Made by a program: the position numbers and the translations under genes | Assembly (NCBI RefSeq): GCF_001429285.1 | Contig: NZ_LMJJ01000002.1 | Location: 727 to 64,726 of the forward strand | DNA: 64,000 bases | Direction: 5' to 3' | From: Ensifer sp. Root278 | Lineage (GTDB): Bacteria > Pseudomonadota > Alphaproteobacteria > Rhizobiales > Rhizobiaceae | Notes under the pieces: generated by a model | Database searches by the model: none | What the model saw: only the letters and a program-made list of their open reading frames with translations | Told to the model about the DNA's origin: nothing | In this document: piece by piece, positions 25,173 through 34,718 of the stretch | Layout: the number at the start of each line of letters is the position of its first letter | Position numbering within the stretch: the stretch's first letter is position 1

Positions 25173-26069
25173 CTATTCCACCTGTGTCATCAGCCAACGT
25201 TGGAACGCCTTGAGCGCCGATGAAGGCTTGCGGTCCGTTGGGGTGGTGAACCAGTAGGCGACCTTGGATGCGTAGCCAATCCCCCCGGGATTGACGAGGC
25301 TTCCGGCCCTCAGTTCCTCCTCGACGAGCTGTGGTGGAACGAGGGCCATGCCCTGGCCGGAGATCGCGGCGCGCAGGACGAGCGTATAATAGTCGAAGCG
25401 CATGACGCCCTGTGGCTCGAGGTCCGGTTTCCCATGTTCCGCCACCAGGTCGATCCAGCGCAGCGGAGTGCTCGGATGCTCGATGATGACACCGCGCGCC
25501 GCATCCTCGAGGGTTTCACAGGAGCCGAGCCGCGCGAGATAAGCGGGTGCACAAACGAGCCGGACATCCTCGCCGAAGAGGTAGACCGAGTGTTCGTTCG
25601 CGAATGGCCCACGGCCGAAGCGGAACACTGCGTCCGGCTGAGCCGCCGGGTTGTCGGTCGCGAAGGTGGTGTACTGAACGTCGATATCCGGGTGTTTCTG
25701 ATTGAAGTCGGAAAAGCGCGGCAAGAGCCAGCGGTCGCCGAGGATGGGCAACACCTTCAGCCGAAGCGTATGGGAATCGGGCTGCAGGCTCGCGGCGCGG
25801 AAGGCGGCCTCCTCCATCGCCTTGATCGCCACCTGCGCTTGTTCCAAATAGATGCGGCCGAGGTCTGTCGGCACCATGCCCGACGGCTTTCGCGTGAACA
25901 TCTGCGCGCCGAGAAGGTTTTCGAGGGTCAGCAACTGCTTGCTCACGGCGCTTTGCGACAGGTTGATGCTTTCCGCAGCCGCCGTCGTCGAGCCTCGCTC
26001 CGCAATCGCAAGCATCACGCGAAGGGCAGTCATCGAAGGCAGTGGTACGGAGGTATGAACCAAGGGCAT
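25173..26069 (-). CDS. LysR-family transcriptional regulator
   Basis: A 298-residue regulator with an N-terminal winged HTH (MTALRVMLAIAERGSTTAAAESINLSQSAVSKQL) and a GcvA-like effector-binding domain. It is divergent from the ArgH-type gene with 118 bases between them, the usual layout for control of the adjacent catabolic operon. The ATG at 26069 is the only reasonable start. Confidence 0.93.
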   Translation of the reverse strand: MPLVHTSVPLPSMTALRVMLAIAERGSTTAAAESINLSQSAVSKQLLTLENLLGAQMFTRKPSGMVPTDLGRIYLEQAQVAIKAMEEAAFRAASLQPDSHTLRLKVLPILGDRWLLPRFSDFNQKHPDIDVQYTTFATDNPAAQPDAVFRFGRGPFANEHSVYLFGEDVRLVCAPAYLARLGSCETLEDAARGVIIEHPSTPLRWIDLVAEHGKPDLEPQGVMRFDYYTLVLRAAISGQGMALVPPQLVEEELRAGSLVNPGGIGYASKVAYWFTTPTDRKPSSALKAFQRWLMTQVE

Positions 26070-26187
26070 TCTCTGGCAAGGGGCTAGTCGGTTTCGTCAT
26101 AACGGTATCGCTTTTTCGCGTTTGTGCAAGCGGTCCCTAAAAGGCAACCTCAACTCGGGAACATAATTACCGAGATGGGAGACTGTC

Positions 26188-27693
26188 ATGACAGAACAAG
26201 CGACATCGCTTTGGGGAGGCCGATTTTCCAGCGGTCCCTCTCCGGAACTCGCGGCGCTCTCGCGAAGCAATCCAAGCTTTTTCCGCCTGTCCCCCGAAGA
26301 CATCGCCGGGTCTCGCGCCCATGCGCGCGAACTTGCGCGCGCTGGCGTACTGAGCGAGGACGAACTGCCGCGGATGCTGCAAACGCTCGATACGATCGCG
26401 GCCGATGTCGCGGCCGGCCGCGAAAAGCCGAAAGCCTCGGATGAGGATCTTCACACCTTCCACGAGCGCCTGCTGATCGAGCGGCTGGGTGCCCTCGGCG
26501 GCAAGCTGCGTGCCGGCCGCTCGCGCAACGACCAGACCGCCAACAACACCCGGCTCTACCTTCGCCGCACGGCGCGGCGACTGGTGAAGCTGGTCCTTGC
26601 GGTGCAGGACGCACTCGCCACCCAGGCGAATGAGCATATCGAGACGGTCATGCCGGGCTTCACCCACCTTCAGCCCGCTCAGCCGATATCGCTTGGCCAT
26701 CACCTGATGGCGCACGCACAGTCGCTCAGCCGCGACATCGAGCGCTTCATCGACTGGGACCGCCGCTTCGACCGTTCGCCGCTCGGCGCCGCCGCCCTGG
26801 CCGGCTCGGCTTTCGCCCGCGATACCGAAAGCTCTTCGCGCGATCTCGGCTACGCCCGTCCCTGCGAGAATTCCATTGATGCCGTCGCGAGCCGCGACGT
26901 GGTCTCGGAATTCTTGTTCGTGACCGCGATGCTGGGCGTGAACCTCTCGCGTCTGTCGGAGGAGATTTGCATCTGGGCTTCGCGCCAGTTCGCCTGGGTG
27001 AAGCTGCACGATTCCTACTCGACCGGCTCGTCGATCATGCCGCAGAAGAAGAATCCCGACATCGCCGAGCTGACGCGTGGCATGTCGGGCACCATGATTG
27101 GCAATCTTGCGGGCATGCTCGCCACTCTCAAGGCGATGCCGCTTGCCTACAACCGCGATCTCGCCGAGGACAAGCGCGCGCTTTTTGAGACGATCGATCT
27201 TCTCGACCTGATCCTGCCTGCCTTCGCCGGCATGGTCGCGACGTTGACCTTCGACACCGAACGCATGGCAGCCGACGCGCCACGCGGCTTCACGTTGGCA
27301 ACCGAGGTGGCGGACTGGCTGGTGCGGCAGGGCATTCCTTTCTCGCATGCCCATGAGATCTCCGGCGCCGCCGTACGTTACTGCGAAGAGCGGGGCATGG
27401 AGCTTGACGGACTGACCGAGGCCGACCTGCCGAACATCGACGAAGCATTGACCCCGGATGTGCTTAAGGTGATCGACCCAGCCCGGGCGCTCGCCGAACG
27501 TTTCGGGCAGGGGGGAACCGCCCCCGCCCGTGTGCGCGAGCAGATCGCGGTCTTTGCCGGCACCTGCAAAGAGCAGCGTGCCTGGGCCGAACAGGATCTC
27601 TCGGGTGTTGAATACAAGGCGATCTTCGAAAAATATGGTCTCGCCGCCAGCACGCTCGACGGCGTGACGATCAACGGCGAAGCCGCAAAATAA
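26188..27693 (+). CDS. Argininosuccinate lyase-family C-N lyase
   Basis: A 501-residue member of the fumarase/aspartase superfamily closest to argininosuccinate lyase. LWGGRFSSGPSPEL and RAGRSRNDQ are ASL signatures, GFTHLQPAQP has the catalytic His, and the flexible loop GSSIMPQKKNPD has the catalytic Ser. Length is a little above normal ArgH. No other arginine genes are near. A LysR gene is divergent and an MmgE/PrpD gene follows, so a catabolic C-N lyase releasing fumarate from an N-substituted aspartate-like compound is as likely as arginine synthesis. The ATG at 26188 has GGGAG upstream. Confidence 0.88.
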   Translation: MTEQATSLWGGRFSSGPSPELAALSRSNPSFFRLSPEDIAGSRAHARELARAGVLSEDELPRMLQTLDTIAADVAAGREKPKASDEDLHTFHERLLIERLGALGGKLRAGRSRNDQTANNTRLYLRRTARRLVKLVLAVQDALATQANEHIETVMPGFTHLQPAQPISLGHHLMAHAQSLSRDIERFIDWDRRFDRSPLGAAALAGSAFARDTESSSRDLGYARPCENSIDAVASRDVVSEFLFVTAMLGVNLSRLSEEICIWASRQFAWVKLHDSYSTGSSIMPQKKNPDIAELTRGMSGTMIGNLAGMLATLKAMPLAYNRDLAEDKRALFETIDLLDLILPAFAGMVATLTFDTERMAADAPRGFTLATEVADWLVRQGIPFSHAHEISGAAVRYCEERGMELDGLTEADLPNIDEALTPDVLKVIDPARALAERFGQGGTAPARVREQIAVFAGTCKEQRAWAEQDLSGVEYKAIFEKYGLAASTLDGVTINGEAAK

Positions 27694-27701
27694 TCGCGGG
27701 A

Positions 27702-27725
27702 CGGCCCGGCGAGTATGCCGGGCCG
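27702..27725 (+). promoter_or_regulatory. Intergenic hairpin between the lyase and MmgE/PrpD genes
   Basis: CGGCCCGGC and GCCGGGCCG make a perfect 9-bp stem with a 6-base loop, 8 bases after the lyase stop and 29 bases before the next start. Without a T-run it may protect the upstream mRNA or reduce downstream expression. Confidence 0.5.
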
Positions 27726-27754
27726 CTCCCCTCGCCTGCCCGAACGAGGATATC

Positions 27755-29164
27755 ATGATGCCCAATGTAGCCCGAGGCGGCGTGCAAGCGTTGACGCATG
27801 TCGAGGCGCTTGCCGATTTCTGCGCCCGACTTGCGCCTGCCGATCTACCGGCCCGGATCGCCGCCCGTACCAAATCCCACTTTCTGGATACGCTCGGCGC
27901 AGCACTCGCTGGCACTCGCTCCATCGAATTCCGCAAGGTACGTGCGCTCGTCGCACCAGGGGGAACGACACCGCTTCTGGCCTCGCCACAGCGAACCGGA
28001 CCGCGCGACGCGGCCCTTGCCAACGGCGTGGCCACCCATGTCTTCGAACTCGACGATTCCGGCGGCTGCGATCACACCGGCGCCGTCGTTCTGCCCGCGC
28101 TACTGGCAGCTCTTCCGTCCTGCGAGGCCCCGATTTCCGGCGGCGATCTCATTTGCGCGCTGACGGCGGGTTACGAGGTCGGCCGCCGCGTGCTGGATGC
28201 ATCCGGCGGCTACGGCGTGCACAATGGTGCCGGTTGGCACTCCACCGGCACCTGCGGCACGCTCGCGGCCGCGGCAGCGGTCGCCCGGCTGCGCGGCTAT
28301 GACAGCGCCCTCTTTCGCCACGCCCTCACGCTGGCCACCAGCTTTTCCTCTGGCCTGTGGGCCTTCAATCATGATGGCAGCCAAGCGAAGAAGGTCCACG
28401 CGGGCCGGGCGGCTGAAGGCGGACTTCTCGCCGCCGATCTCGCCGGCGCCGGCTTTTCCGGTCCCTCGCAGGTGTTCGACGATGTCTGGGGCGGTTTCTT
28501 CCGCACCTATGTCCGGGATGCCGGGCATGCCGCCGAACTCTCCGCCGGGCTGGGCACGAACTGGAAGATTGAACGGGCCTCGCTCAAGCCCTACGCTGCT
28601 TGCCGCGGCGCGCATTCCGCCATCGACGCTGTCGGCGACATCCTTGCCGAGACCGGCCGCACTGCCGCCGACATCGCGCGGGTTGACGTCCGCCTCAGCT
28701 CCTTCCTGATGGACATGTGCGGCCGGGCGCGGCTGGAAACACTGGCGGGCGCACAAATGAGCCTCGGCTATGCGCTGGCGGCGCTCTTGGTCTTCGGCCG
28801 CGTCGACCTCGAACAGTATTCCGCCGCCGCCCGTGGAGACCCGCGCATCGCCGATGTTCTCGGCCGCTTCCGCTTTCATCCCGATGCGCAGATGCCGCAA
28901 ATGGCCGAGCCGGAGGTGACCGTCATCTTCGCTGATGGCGAAAGCAGGACGGCGATGGTGCCCCGCGCCACCGGCTCCAGCGAGCGGCCGATGAGCGACG
29001 CCGCCATCCGTGCCAAATTCGACGGCCTCGCGTCGATGGCATTGCCTGCGGCTCGTATCGCGGACCTCGCCGATTTCGTGGGCGTGCTGGAGGAACACGC
29101 GGACTGCCGGGGCCTTTCTGACCTGCTGGTCGCAGACGAACCCGAAGCGCCGGTCTTCATTTGA
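27755..29164 (+). CDS. MmgE/PrpD-family protein
   Basis: A 469-residue member of the family of 2-methylcitrate dehydratase, cis-aconitate decarboxylase and iminodisuccinate epimerase. TKSHFLDTLGAALAGT, GVATHVFELDDSG and LASFSSGLWAFNHDGSQAKKVHAGRAAEGGLLAA are signature stretches; KPYAACRGAHSAIDA contains the conserved Lys-Pro-Cys/His region. There is no propionate operon nearby, so methylcitrate dehydration is unlikely. Pairing with a C-N lyase points to an epimerase or dehydratase acting before the lyase. ATG at 27755 (or 27758) follows GAGGATATC. Confidence 0.88.
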   Translation: MMPNVARGGVQALTHVEALADFCARLAPADLPARIAARTKSHFLDTLGAALAGTRSIEFRKVRALVAPGGTTPLLASPQRTGPRDAALANGVATHVFELDDSGGCDHTGAVVLPALLAALPSCEAPISGGDLICALTAGYEVGRRVLDASGGYGVHNGAGWHSTGTCGTLAAAAAVARLRGYDSALFRHALTLATSFSSGLWAFNHDGSQAKKVHAGRAAEGGLLAADLAGAGFSGPSQVFDDVWGGFFRTYVRDAGHAAELSAGLGTNWKIERASLKPYAACRGAHSAIDAVGDILAETGRTAADIARVDVRLSSFLMDMCGRARLETLAGAQMSLGYALAALLVFGRVDLEQYSAAARGDPRIADVLGRFRFHPDAQMPQMAEPEVTVIFADGESRTAMVPRATGSSERPMSDAAIRAKFDGLASMALPAARIADLADFVGVLEEHADCRGLSDLLVADEPEAPVFI

Positions 29165-29176
29165 GAAGGAAGTTTC

Positions 29177-30046
29177 ATGACCTACGATCTCAGCCCTCGC
29201 CCACTCAACCCGGCGTCACCAGCCCCCGTTTTTGACTGGCCGTACGGCAAGAAGAGCGCCCTTTTTATCGGTTTCGACGTCGATGCCGAGACTGCCTGGA
29301 TCGGCAACAACCACGCCAATGTCGACCGGATGGTGACGACCTCACTCGGCGGATACGACGCCCGGGTCGGAATCACAAAGATCCTTGAACTGCTGGATAT
29401 GCTGCGCCTCAAGGCGACCTTCTTCGTTCCGGGCTGGACGGCCGAGGCCCATACAGCCGCGTGTGAACCGATTGTCGCTGCCGGGCACGAGATCGCCCAT
29501 CACGGCTACCTGCACAAATGCCCGGATCGCAACAAGCTGGACGAAGCAAAAGAGGAGATCGACCGCGGCCTCGAAGCGCTGAAATCCCGGCTCGGCGTCA
29601 CACCCGTTGGCTATCGCGCGCCATCCGGCGAGAATTTTCCCGAGCTTCTCGCCTATCTTTGCGAACGGGGCCTGCGCTATTCCTCATCCTTCCGCGACGA
29701 TATCCGCCCCTATCGTCACCGTCTGGCGGACGGCCGCCCGGGGCCGGTGGAAATTCCGGTCAACTACGCCTTCGACGACTGGAATTTCGGCATGACCGGT
29801 CGGCTGGATGCGCGCCCGCTCTTCGGGAGGGACGCTATCCTACCCATCTGGCGCGAAGAGTTTATCGGAACCCACGAGTGGGGCGGCGTGAGCACGCTTG
29901 TCTTGCATCCGCAGGTTTCCGGCCGGCCGATGCGGTGGCGGATTCTGCGGGATTTCCTCAGCGAGGTCGCCGCGCGTGACGACGTCTGGATCGCCACCGG
30001 CGCGGAAATCCTCGCGCACTACGAAGCCGAAACCGAAGCAGCATAG
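29177..30046 (+). CDS. Polysaccharide deacetylase-family hydrolase
   Basis: A 289-residue NodB-homology protein. The metal site is present: Asp in FDVDAETAW and the H-x3-H-type motif HEIAHHGYLHK. ATFFVPGWTAEAH and GYRAPSGENF are family motifs. There is no signal peptide. Cytoplasmic members near catabolic genes often act on amides or cyclic imides (PuuE-like allantoinase, imide hydrolases) rather than on polysaccharides. It follows the MmgE/PrpD gene by 12 bases, so it belongs to the same operon. The exact substrate is unknown. Confidence 0.88.
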   Translation: MTYDLSPRPLNPASPAPVFDWPYGKKSALFIGFDVDAETAWIGNNHANVDRMVTTSLGGYDARVGITKILELLDMLRLKATFFVPGWTAEAHTAACEPIVAAGHEIAHHGYLHKCPDRNKLDEAKEEIDRGLEALKSRLGVTPVGYRAPSGENFPELLAYLCERGLRYSSSFRDDIRPYRHRLADGRPGPVEIPVNYAFDDWNFGMTGRLDARPLFGRDAILPIWREEFIGTHEWGGVSTLVLHPQVSGRPMRWRILRDFLSEVAARDDVWIATGAEILAHYEAETEAA

Positions 30047-30260
30047 GGTCTCGCCGGTCGCCCACCAAACCCGCGCGAATGGACTTCAACCGTCTCCACA
30101 GCAGAGGCGACCCTTACGCAATATCGCCATCATGGTTCGTCACCGATGTCTACGGGCGCGGCCTTTCTCTTGCTTGAACACCGCCGGCCTTTGCGCTCGC
30201 CGGCACGGCGACCTGGCCACCGCCTCTGGGAGCCGCCGTCCATCAATGGCGATCGCAGTT

Positions 30261-31202
30261 TCAGTCCGCCTTCAACGCGGCCTCAATGGTCGCGAAGATC
30301 GTCTCGACCTCATTTTCACCGATGGTGAGCGGCGGCGACAACACGATCGTGTTTGCCACCGGACGAACGAGCACTCCGTGTTCGAAGCAGTGCTCGTAGA
30401 CTTTCCTGGCCATCGCCTTGCCGCTGACGGGATCCCCTCCAAGTTCGATGCCGGCGAGCAGACCGAGGTTGCGGATGTCGACGACCCCTGGAAGACTCTT
30501 GAGGCTGTGGGCGCATGTTTGCCAATGCGGCTCAAGCCGCGCTGCCCTTTCGAACAGGCCTTCGGAAACATAGACATCGAGCGACGCGAGGCCGGCTGCC
30601 GCTGCCAGCGGATCGCCGGAATAGGTGTAGCCGTGGGACAGTTCGACGGCACCCGAGGCCGCTTTCCCGGTGACCGTGTTGTAGATGACGCTTGAGGCGA
30701 TCACGCCGCCCATCGGAACCGCACCGTTGGTCATACCTTTCGCGACCATCAGGAGGTCGGGTATGACGCCGAAGCGGTCGGCCGCAAAGGGCCGGCCAAG
30801 CCGCCCGAAGCCGGTGACGACCTCGTCAAAGATCAACAGGATGCCATGGCGTGAGCAGAGATCGCGCAGCTGTTCGAGATAGCCGACCGGTGGTACGAGC
30901 ACGCCGGTCGAACCGGCGACAGGTTCGACGATAACGGCTGCGATCGTCGAGGCGTCGTAGGTCGCGATCATCTGTTCGAGTGCATCGGCAAGCTCTGCCC
31001 CGTGGCGAGGCTGACCGAGGCTGAGGGCGTTCCTTGCCGGATCGTGCGTATGGGGCAGGTGAACTGCGCCCGGCAAGAGCATGCTGAACTGCTTCTTGTG
31101 CGGCCCCATTCCGGCCGCCGACAGGCCCCCGAAACCAACACCGTGATAGCCGCGCTGGCGCCCGACGATACGTTGGCGCTGCCCCTCCCCCCGTGCGTGA
31201 TG
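30261..31202 (-). pseudogene. Class III aminotransferase, N-terminus missing
   Basis: Homology runs from HHARGEGQRQRIVGRQRGYHG to the C-terminus, with the PLP-binding lysine in MVAKGMTNGAVPMGG and the Asp in LLIFDEVVTGFGRLG. About the first 115-130 residues of a normal 440-residue enzyme are absent. Alignable sequence ends at about 31202, right beside an XRE gene on the other strand, and there is no plausible start codon with a ribosome site. A deletion or recombination endpoint is likely. Before truncation it was of the omega-amino-acid:pyruvate type and may have belonged to the operon at 26188-30046. Confidence 0.75.
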
Positions 31203-31217
31203 AAAAAAGAAAGTTTC

Positions 31218-31478
31218 ATGCTCAAGCCACCTCAATGCCGGGCCGCCCGGGCTCTACTTAACTGGACGCAAGCAGAGCTTGCTGACCGCACTGCGATCAG
31301 TGCGGTTTCCATCTGAGCGTTCGAAAAGGGTGGTGAGATGCGTGAGAGCAACCTCCGCCTAATCAAACTGACGTTTGAGACTGCCGGCGTCGTTTTCCAG
31401 GACGAAGGCGAGCTTATCAGTGGTGGTCTGGGCGTACGCTTCCGTTCTTCATCCGCTGCAAATGATTCGCGCGGGTAA
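31218..31478 (+). pseudogene. XRE-family HTH gene interrupted by a stop
   Basis: The frame reads MLKPPQCRAARALLNWTQAE and continues to TAISAVSI, then TGA (31314-31316), then AFEKGGEMRESNLRLIKLTF in the same frame to a stop at 31478. This matches a common short rhizobial XRE regulator in which the stop codon replaces the residue before AFEKG. The gene is therefore nonsense-mutated or a sequencing variant. It lies at the breakpoint of the aminotransferase fragment. Confidence 0.65.
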
Positions 31479-31499
31479 TCGCGCAGCCAACAGATCGCA

Positions 31500-31580
31500 G
31501 TTCCGTTCGATACATTACGCGATCCTCGTGGCCCAGAGGGTGAACATCACAGCAACAAGGCTTGCAGCGCTCGTGGAAGC
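31500..31580 (+). repeat. Dispersed repeat, copy B
   Basis: Core CGATACATTACGCGAT (31508-31523) followed by GGCCCAGAGGGTGAACAT and AGCAACAAG. It resembles copy D (40712-40797) over some 80 bases by eye, and copies A and C over the core. Confidence 0.6.
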
Positions 31581-31947
31581 ACAGTTCTGTCCGGCCCGTA
31601 AGGCGCGTCCACGCTTAAGTCTGCAAACGACAGCATTGCGCCCTCATTTTGGTCACTCACACCACCCGCGCGAGATCCTGGAAGCCGGCGGTCTGCTTCG
31701 CCAATGGTCGCGTCCGGAAGGCGCCCGACGAGAACATGTTGGAGGACGCTTGGCAGACTGGATTTTCGCGCGTTACGAATTTCGGCATCGGACACACTCC
31801 TACCGTTGCGCTTCTGAGTTTGCCGGGGCTTTCCGCGAGAACGCTTCCCAGAACCGACTTCCATCCTCCGAGTGGGAAGGCTTGAGTTCTGGTTCTTCGG
31901 TTCCATTTGATTGCCGACAGGCTCAACATCATGAAGGAGGTGGTCGA
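31581..31947. other. Non-coding interval before the esterase gene
   Basis: 367 bases. Some frames are open but none shows recognisable protein features or a good ribosome site. It may contain decayed coding sequence. Confidence 0.4.
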
Positions 31948-32679
31948 ATGACGCGGAACATCATGGCACTGGCTTTCACGGCCGTAATCGGAATGTGTAG
32001 TGCAGGCGTGGCGCATGCCGAGCAGTTGGCAGCCAGATCGAGCGCCAGCATACAGAATGATCTCAACTATCTGATGTACACGCCCGACGACTATGCTTCG
32101 TCCAGCAACGCGTATCCGCTTGTTGTGTGGCTACACGGCGGCGATCAGGGCGGGACCGATATCGAGAAAGTCAAATCGAGTGGCATTCCGAAACTGATTG
32201 AGGATGGAAAGACATTCCCCTTCCTAGTGTTTTCGCCTCAGAATCCGAGTGAAGAACTGCTTTATCCGATCGAGAAAGTGGAGGCGGCACTCGATGAGGT
32301 TATCTCGAAGTATCGCGTAGATCGCACGCGTGTCTATGTCATGGGGTTCAGCCGCGGGGGGTTCGGTACTTGGGCCATGGCAGAACAGTTTCCCGAAACA
32401 TTCGCCGCTGTCGTTCCGATCGCTGGTGGCGGTAATCGCCACTACCTTAGCAGGACAAATGAAAAGGCAGCTTTCTGGGTGTTCCACGGCACGAACGATG
32501 AAGTCATCCCTTTGTCGGATTCGGTCGTGCTGTACGAGCGCCTCGTGGGTCTAAAGCGTAATGCTCGTTTGAGTGTTCTGGAGGGCGTGGACCACTCGGG
32601 CGTCGAACGGGCCGCCTTAAATGATCCCGAGCTTTGGGATTGGCTTCTGAAACAGCGCCTTGAGGTCGCGCCCGAGTAA
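31948..32679 (+). CDS. Secreted alpha/beta hydrolase (esterase-like)
   Basis: A 243-residue protein with a Sec signal peptide (MTRNIMALAFTAVIGMC, cleavage near AHA|EQ). VVWLHGGDQGG is the oxyanion region, GFSRGGFGTW the nucleophile elbow (Ser), HGTNDEVIPLSDS the acid region and GVDHSG the His. It resembles PHB-depolymerase/phospholipase-type esterases. The ATG at 31948 follows AAGGAGGTGGTCGA. It stands alone in a mosaic region; the substrate is unknown. Confidence 0.88.
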   Translation: MTRNIMALAFTAVIGMCSAGVAHAEQLAARSSASIQNDLNYLMYTPDDYASSSNAYPLVVWLHGGDQGGTDIEKVKSSGIPKLIEDGKTFPFLVFSPQNPSEELLYPIEKVEAALDEVISKYRVDRTRVYVMGFSRGGFGTWAMAEQFPETFAAVVPIAGGGNRHYLSRTNEKAAFWVFHGTNDEVIPLSDSVVLYERLVGLKRNARLSVLEGVDHSGVERAALNDPELWDWLLKQRLEVAPE

Positions 32680-33095
32680 CCTTTCAATCCTCTACGCGTA
32701 CCGCGGAATGCGAACGGCGTCTGCTTAGCGCGCCCTCATGTCGGTCGTAGAGGTCGTCATCGCGCGCGCCCGAAAGCGGACATAGCTCCGCGGCCGCGTC
32801 ATGTCTCCTGCGCGCCAATAGTGGTCGCCGAGGCAAGTCCAACAATCCTACAGCCGAGACAATCTGCCACAAGATGTGTTTGGTATGGTTCACGCGTAGT
32901 GGTTGGCGTTCGCGTCGAGCTTGACACGGGCCACGTACAGGGCAATTTCATGCCTAACATAATGGCACCTCAATCTGGCCTGCTCTCCAGATTACTCAAG
33001 CTTTGGTATAGGGACAAATGCGGTCCAAACCGGGCGGTGAACCAATTTGCACCGAAACGCTGCGGCGCATACATTGAGAGCATCAGGACATCACA
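32680..33095. other. Non-coding interval
   Basis: 416 bases between the esterase and PhzF genes. I recognise no gene, repeat or strong hairpin. Confidence 0.4.
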
Positions 33096-33938
33096 ATGAG
33101 ACACACAAAATTTTCATTCCAGCAGGTTGATGTCTTTTCCTCCAAAGTTTTGCTAGGCAATGCGCTGGCGGTTGTCATTGGAGCAGATTCTTTAACCGCA
33201 TCGGAGATGGCTGCTTTCGCGCGGTGGACGAACCTTAGCGAAACGACTTTCCTTCTACAGCCGAACTCGGCAGATGCCGACTACCGCGTTCGCATCTTTA
33301 CACCTGTTGCTGAGTTGCCCTTCGCGGGCCACCCCACTTTGGGGAGCTGCCACACATGGCTGTCTTCTGGTGGAAAGCCAAAGAGTAGCGAGATTGTCCA
33401 GGAGTGCGAGGTGGGACTAGTCCACATTCGGCGCAACAATGGACGACTTTCCTTCGAAGCCCCCGAACTGCGCCGATCAGGCCCGGTGGAAATCGACACA
33501 CTGAAGCTAGTACTCAAAGGCTTGCGGTTGACATCCGATGACATCGTCGACGCCAACTGGGTGGACAATGGCCCTGGCTGGCTCGCTGTCCAACTGCGCT
33601 CCAGGGCTGACGTCCTCGCGCTTCGTCCGGATTTCGCCATCCTTTCCGGATTGCGGGTCGGTGTCGTTGCCCCCTGGGATCCAACAAAGGATGGGCGGGA
33701 AGCGGATTTCGAGGTGCGTGCCTTTACCGCGGCCGGTTTTGAAGACCCGGTAACCGGCAGCTTAAATGCAGGCATTGCTCAATGGTTGATTGGTAACGGC
33801 ATCGCTTCCTCATCATACATTGCCAGCCAAGGTACCGTCCTTGGACGGGAAGGACGTGTTCATGTGGAGTTGGTCGAAGATCAGATTTGGGTCGGTGGCG
33901 ACGTTACAACTTGCATCGAGGGCGTCGCAGCCTTTTAA
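33096..33938 (+). CDS. PhzF-family isomerase
   Basis: A 280-residue protein of the PhzF/diaminopimelate-epimerase fold. QQVDVFSSKVLLGNALAVV is the N-terminal signature, NLSETTFLL contains the catalytic Glu (SET), TPVAELPFAGHPTLGS and FEDPVTGSLNAGIAQWL are the two conserved loops. Some members make phenazines or isomerise other small molecules. No phenazine genes are nearby. The ATG at 33096 has AGGA upstream. It converges with the isochorismatase-like gene. Confidence 0.92.
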   Translation: MRHTKFSFQQVDVFSSKVLLGNALAVVIGADSLTASEMAAFARWTNLSETTFLLQPNSADADYRVRIFTPVAELPFAGHPTLGSCHTWLSSGGKPKSSEIVQECEVGLVHIRRNNGRLSFEAPELRRSGPVEIDTLKLVLKGLRLTSDDIVDANWVDNGPGWLAVQLRSRADVLALRPDFAILSGLRVGVVAPWDPTKDGREADFEVRAFTAAGFEDPVTGSLNAGIAQWLIGNGIASSSYIASQGTVLGREGRVHVELVEDQIWVGGDVTTCIEGVAAF

Positions 33939-33954
33939 AGTGCTGGTTGTAAGA

Positions 33955-34497
33955 CTAGCTGGCCGCCACGATCGCATCGCTATCGATGATTTCCGCAAAG
34001 TCGGATTTGAGATGGGCTATCGTTACATCGAAAATCGCACGCGCGGATAGCTGCTCGTCCGGCATATCAAAGCCCATGACGGCATCACGGACGACGATCA
34101 TCCTAAAGCCGAGGTCCGATCCAACTCGAACTGTGGTATTGATGCAAAAACCTGCAACTGCGCCCGTCACGACGAGGGTGCCGATGCCATTGTCGCGGAG
34201 ATATTTTTCCATCCCGGTGGAAGCAAATGGCGAAGAAGTCGTCTTGACGAAAATCGGTTCGTCGTCGAGCGCTTCTGCGCAGGGCATCACCTGTTGAGCG
34301 GGTGAACCAAGGTGCATCGGGGATGTTGGATCAGGGTCGCTGTGGCGAACGTGGATCACCCTTTGTCCAGCCCTGCGGAATTCAGCAGCTAAGGCGGCGA
34401 TCTTGGCCGGAGCATCACCGTGGACGTGATCGCGCCCTGCATCGAGACGATGCTGCATCAGCATCTGCATGTCGATAATTACAAGCGCTTGTTCCAA
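33955..34497 (-). CDS. Isochorismatase-family cysteine hydrolase
   Basis: A 180-residue cysteine hydrolase. The catalytic triad is visible: Asp9 (VIIDMQ), Lys in FVKTTSSPF and Cys in GAVAGFCINTTVR. The cis-peptide before the Ala of GAVAGF is typical. Start is a TTG at 34497 with AGAGG eight bases upstream; it gives the usual MEQALVIIDMQ. The substrate could be a nicotinamide-like amide, an N-carbamoyl compound or an isochorismate analogue. It ends 16 bases from the stop of the PhzF gene. Confidence 0.88.
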   Translation of the reverse strand: MEQALVIIDMQMLMQHRLDAGRDHVHGDAPAKIAALAAEFRRAGQRVIHVRHSDPDPTSPMHLGSPAQQVMPCAEALDDEPIFVKTTSSPFASTGMEKYLRDNGIGTLVVTGAVAGFCINTTVRVGSDLGFRMIVVRDAVMGFDMPDEQLSARAIFDVTIAHLKSDFAEIIDSDAIVAAS

Positions 34498-34718
34498 TTT
34501 CCAATCCTCTCAGGCCCCGTTAGGCGACGAAAGGTGCCTACCATGGGCCAATCATGTCCGCAAAGGGCCGCTGCTCGGTCGTTCAGATCACTCGACGACC
34601 GGAAGCCGGCAGCACGGATGTCTCCTATCCCTCGCTTTGAAGGGATTCGAATCGCGGCCAATGCGCCCGCAGGCTCAATGTCGCGTCGTTGTCCGTATCG
34701 CGGCAGATCGGGGATCGC

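Noticed and set aside
26188-27693. Arginine biosynthesis gene argH as a firm call
   Set aside because: No other arginine genes are linked and the neighbours are catabolic, so only the family-level assignment is supported.
31581-31947. Open frames before the esterase gene
   Set aside because: No family features, no start with a ribosome site, and the real start of the esterase at 31948 is clear.
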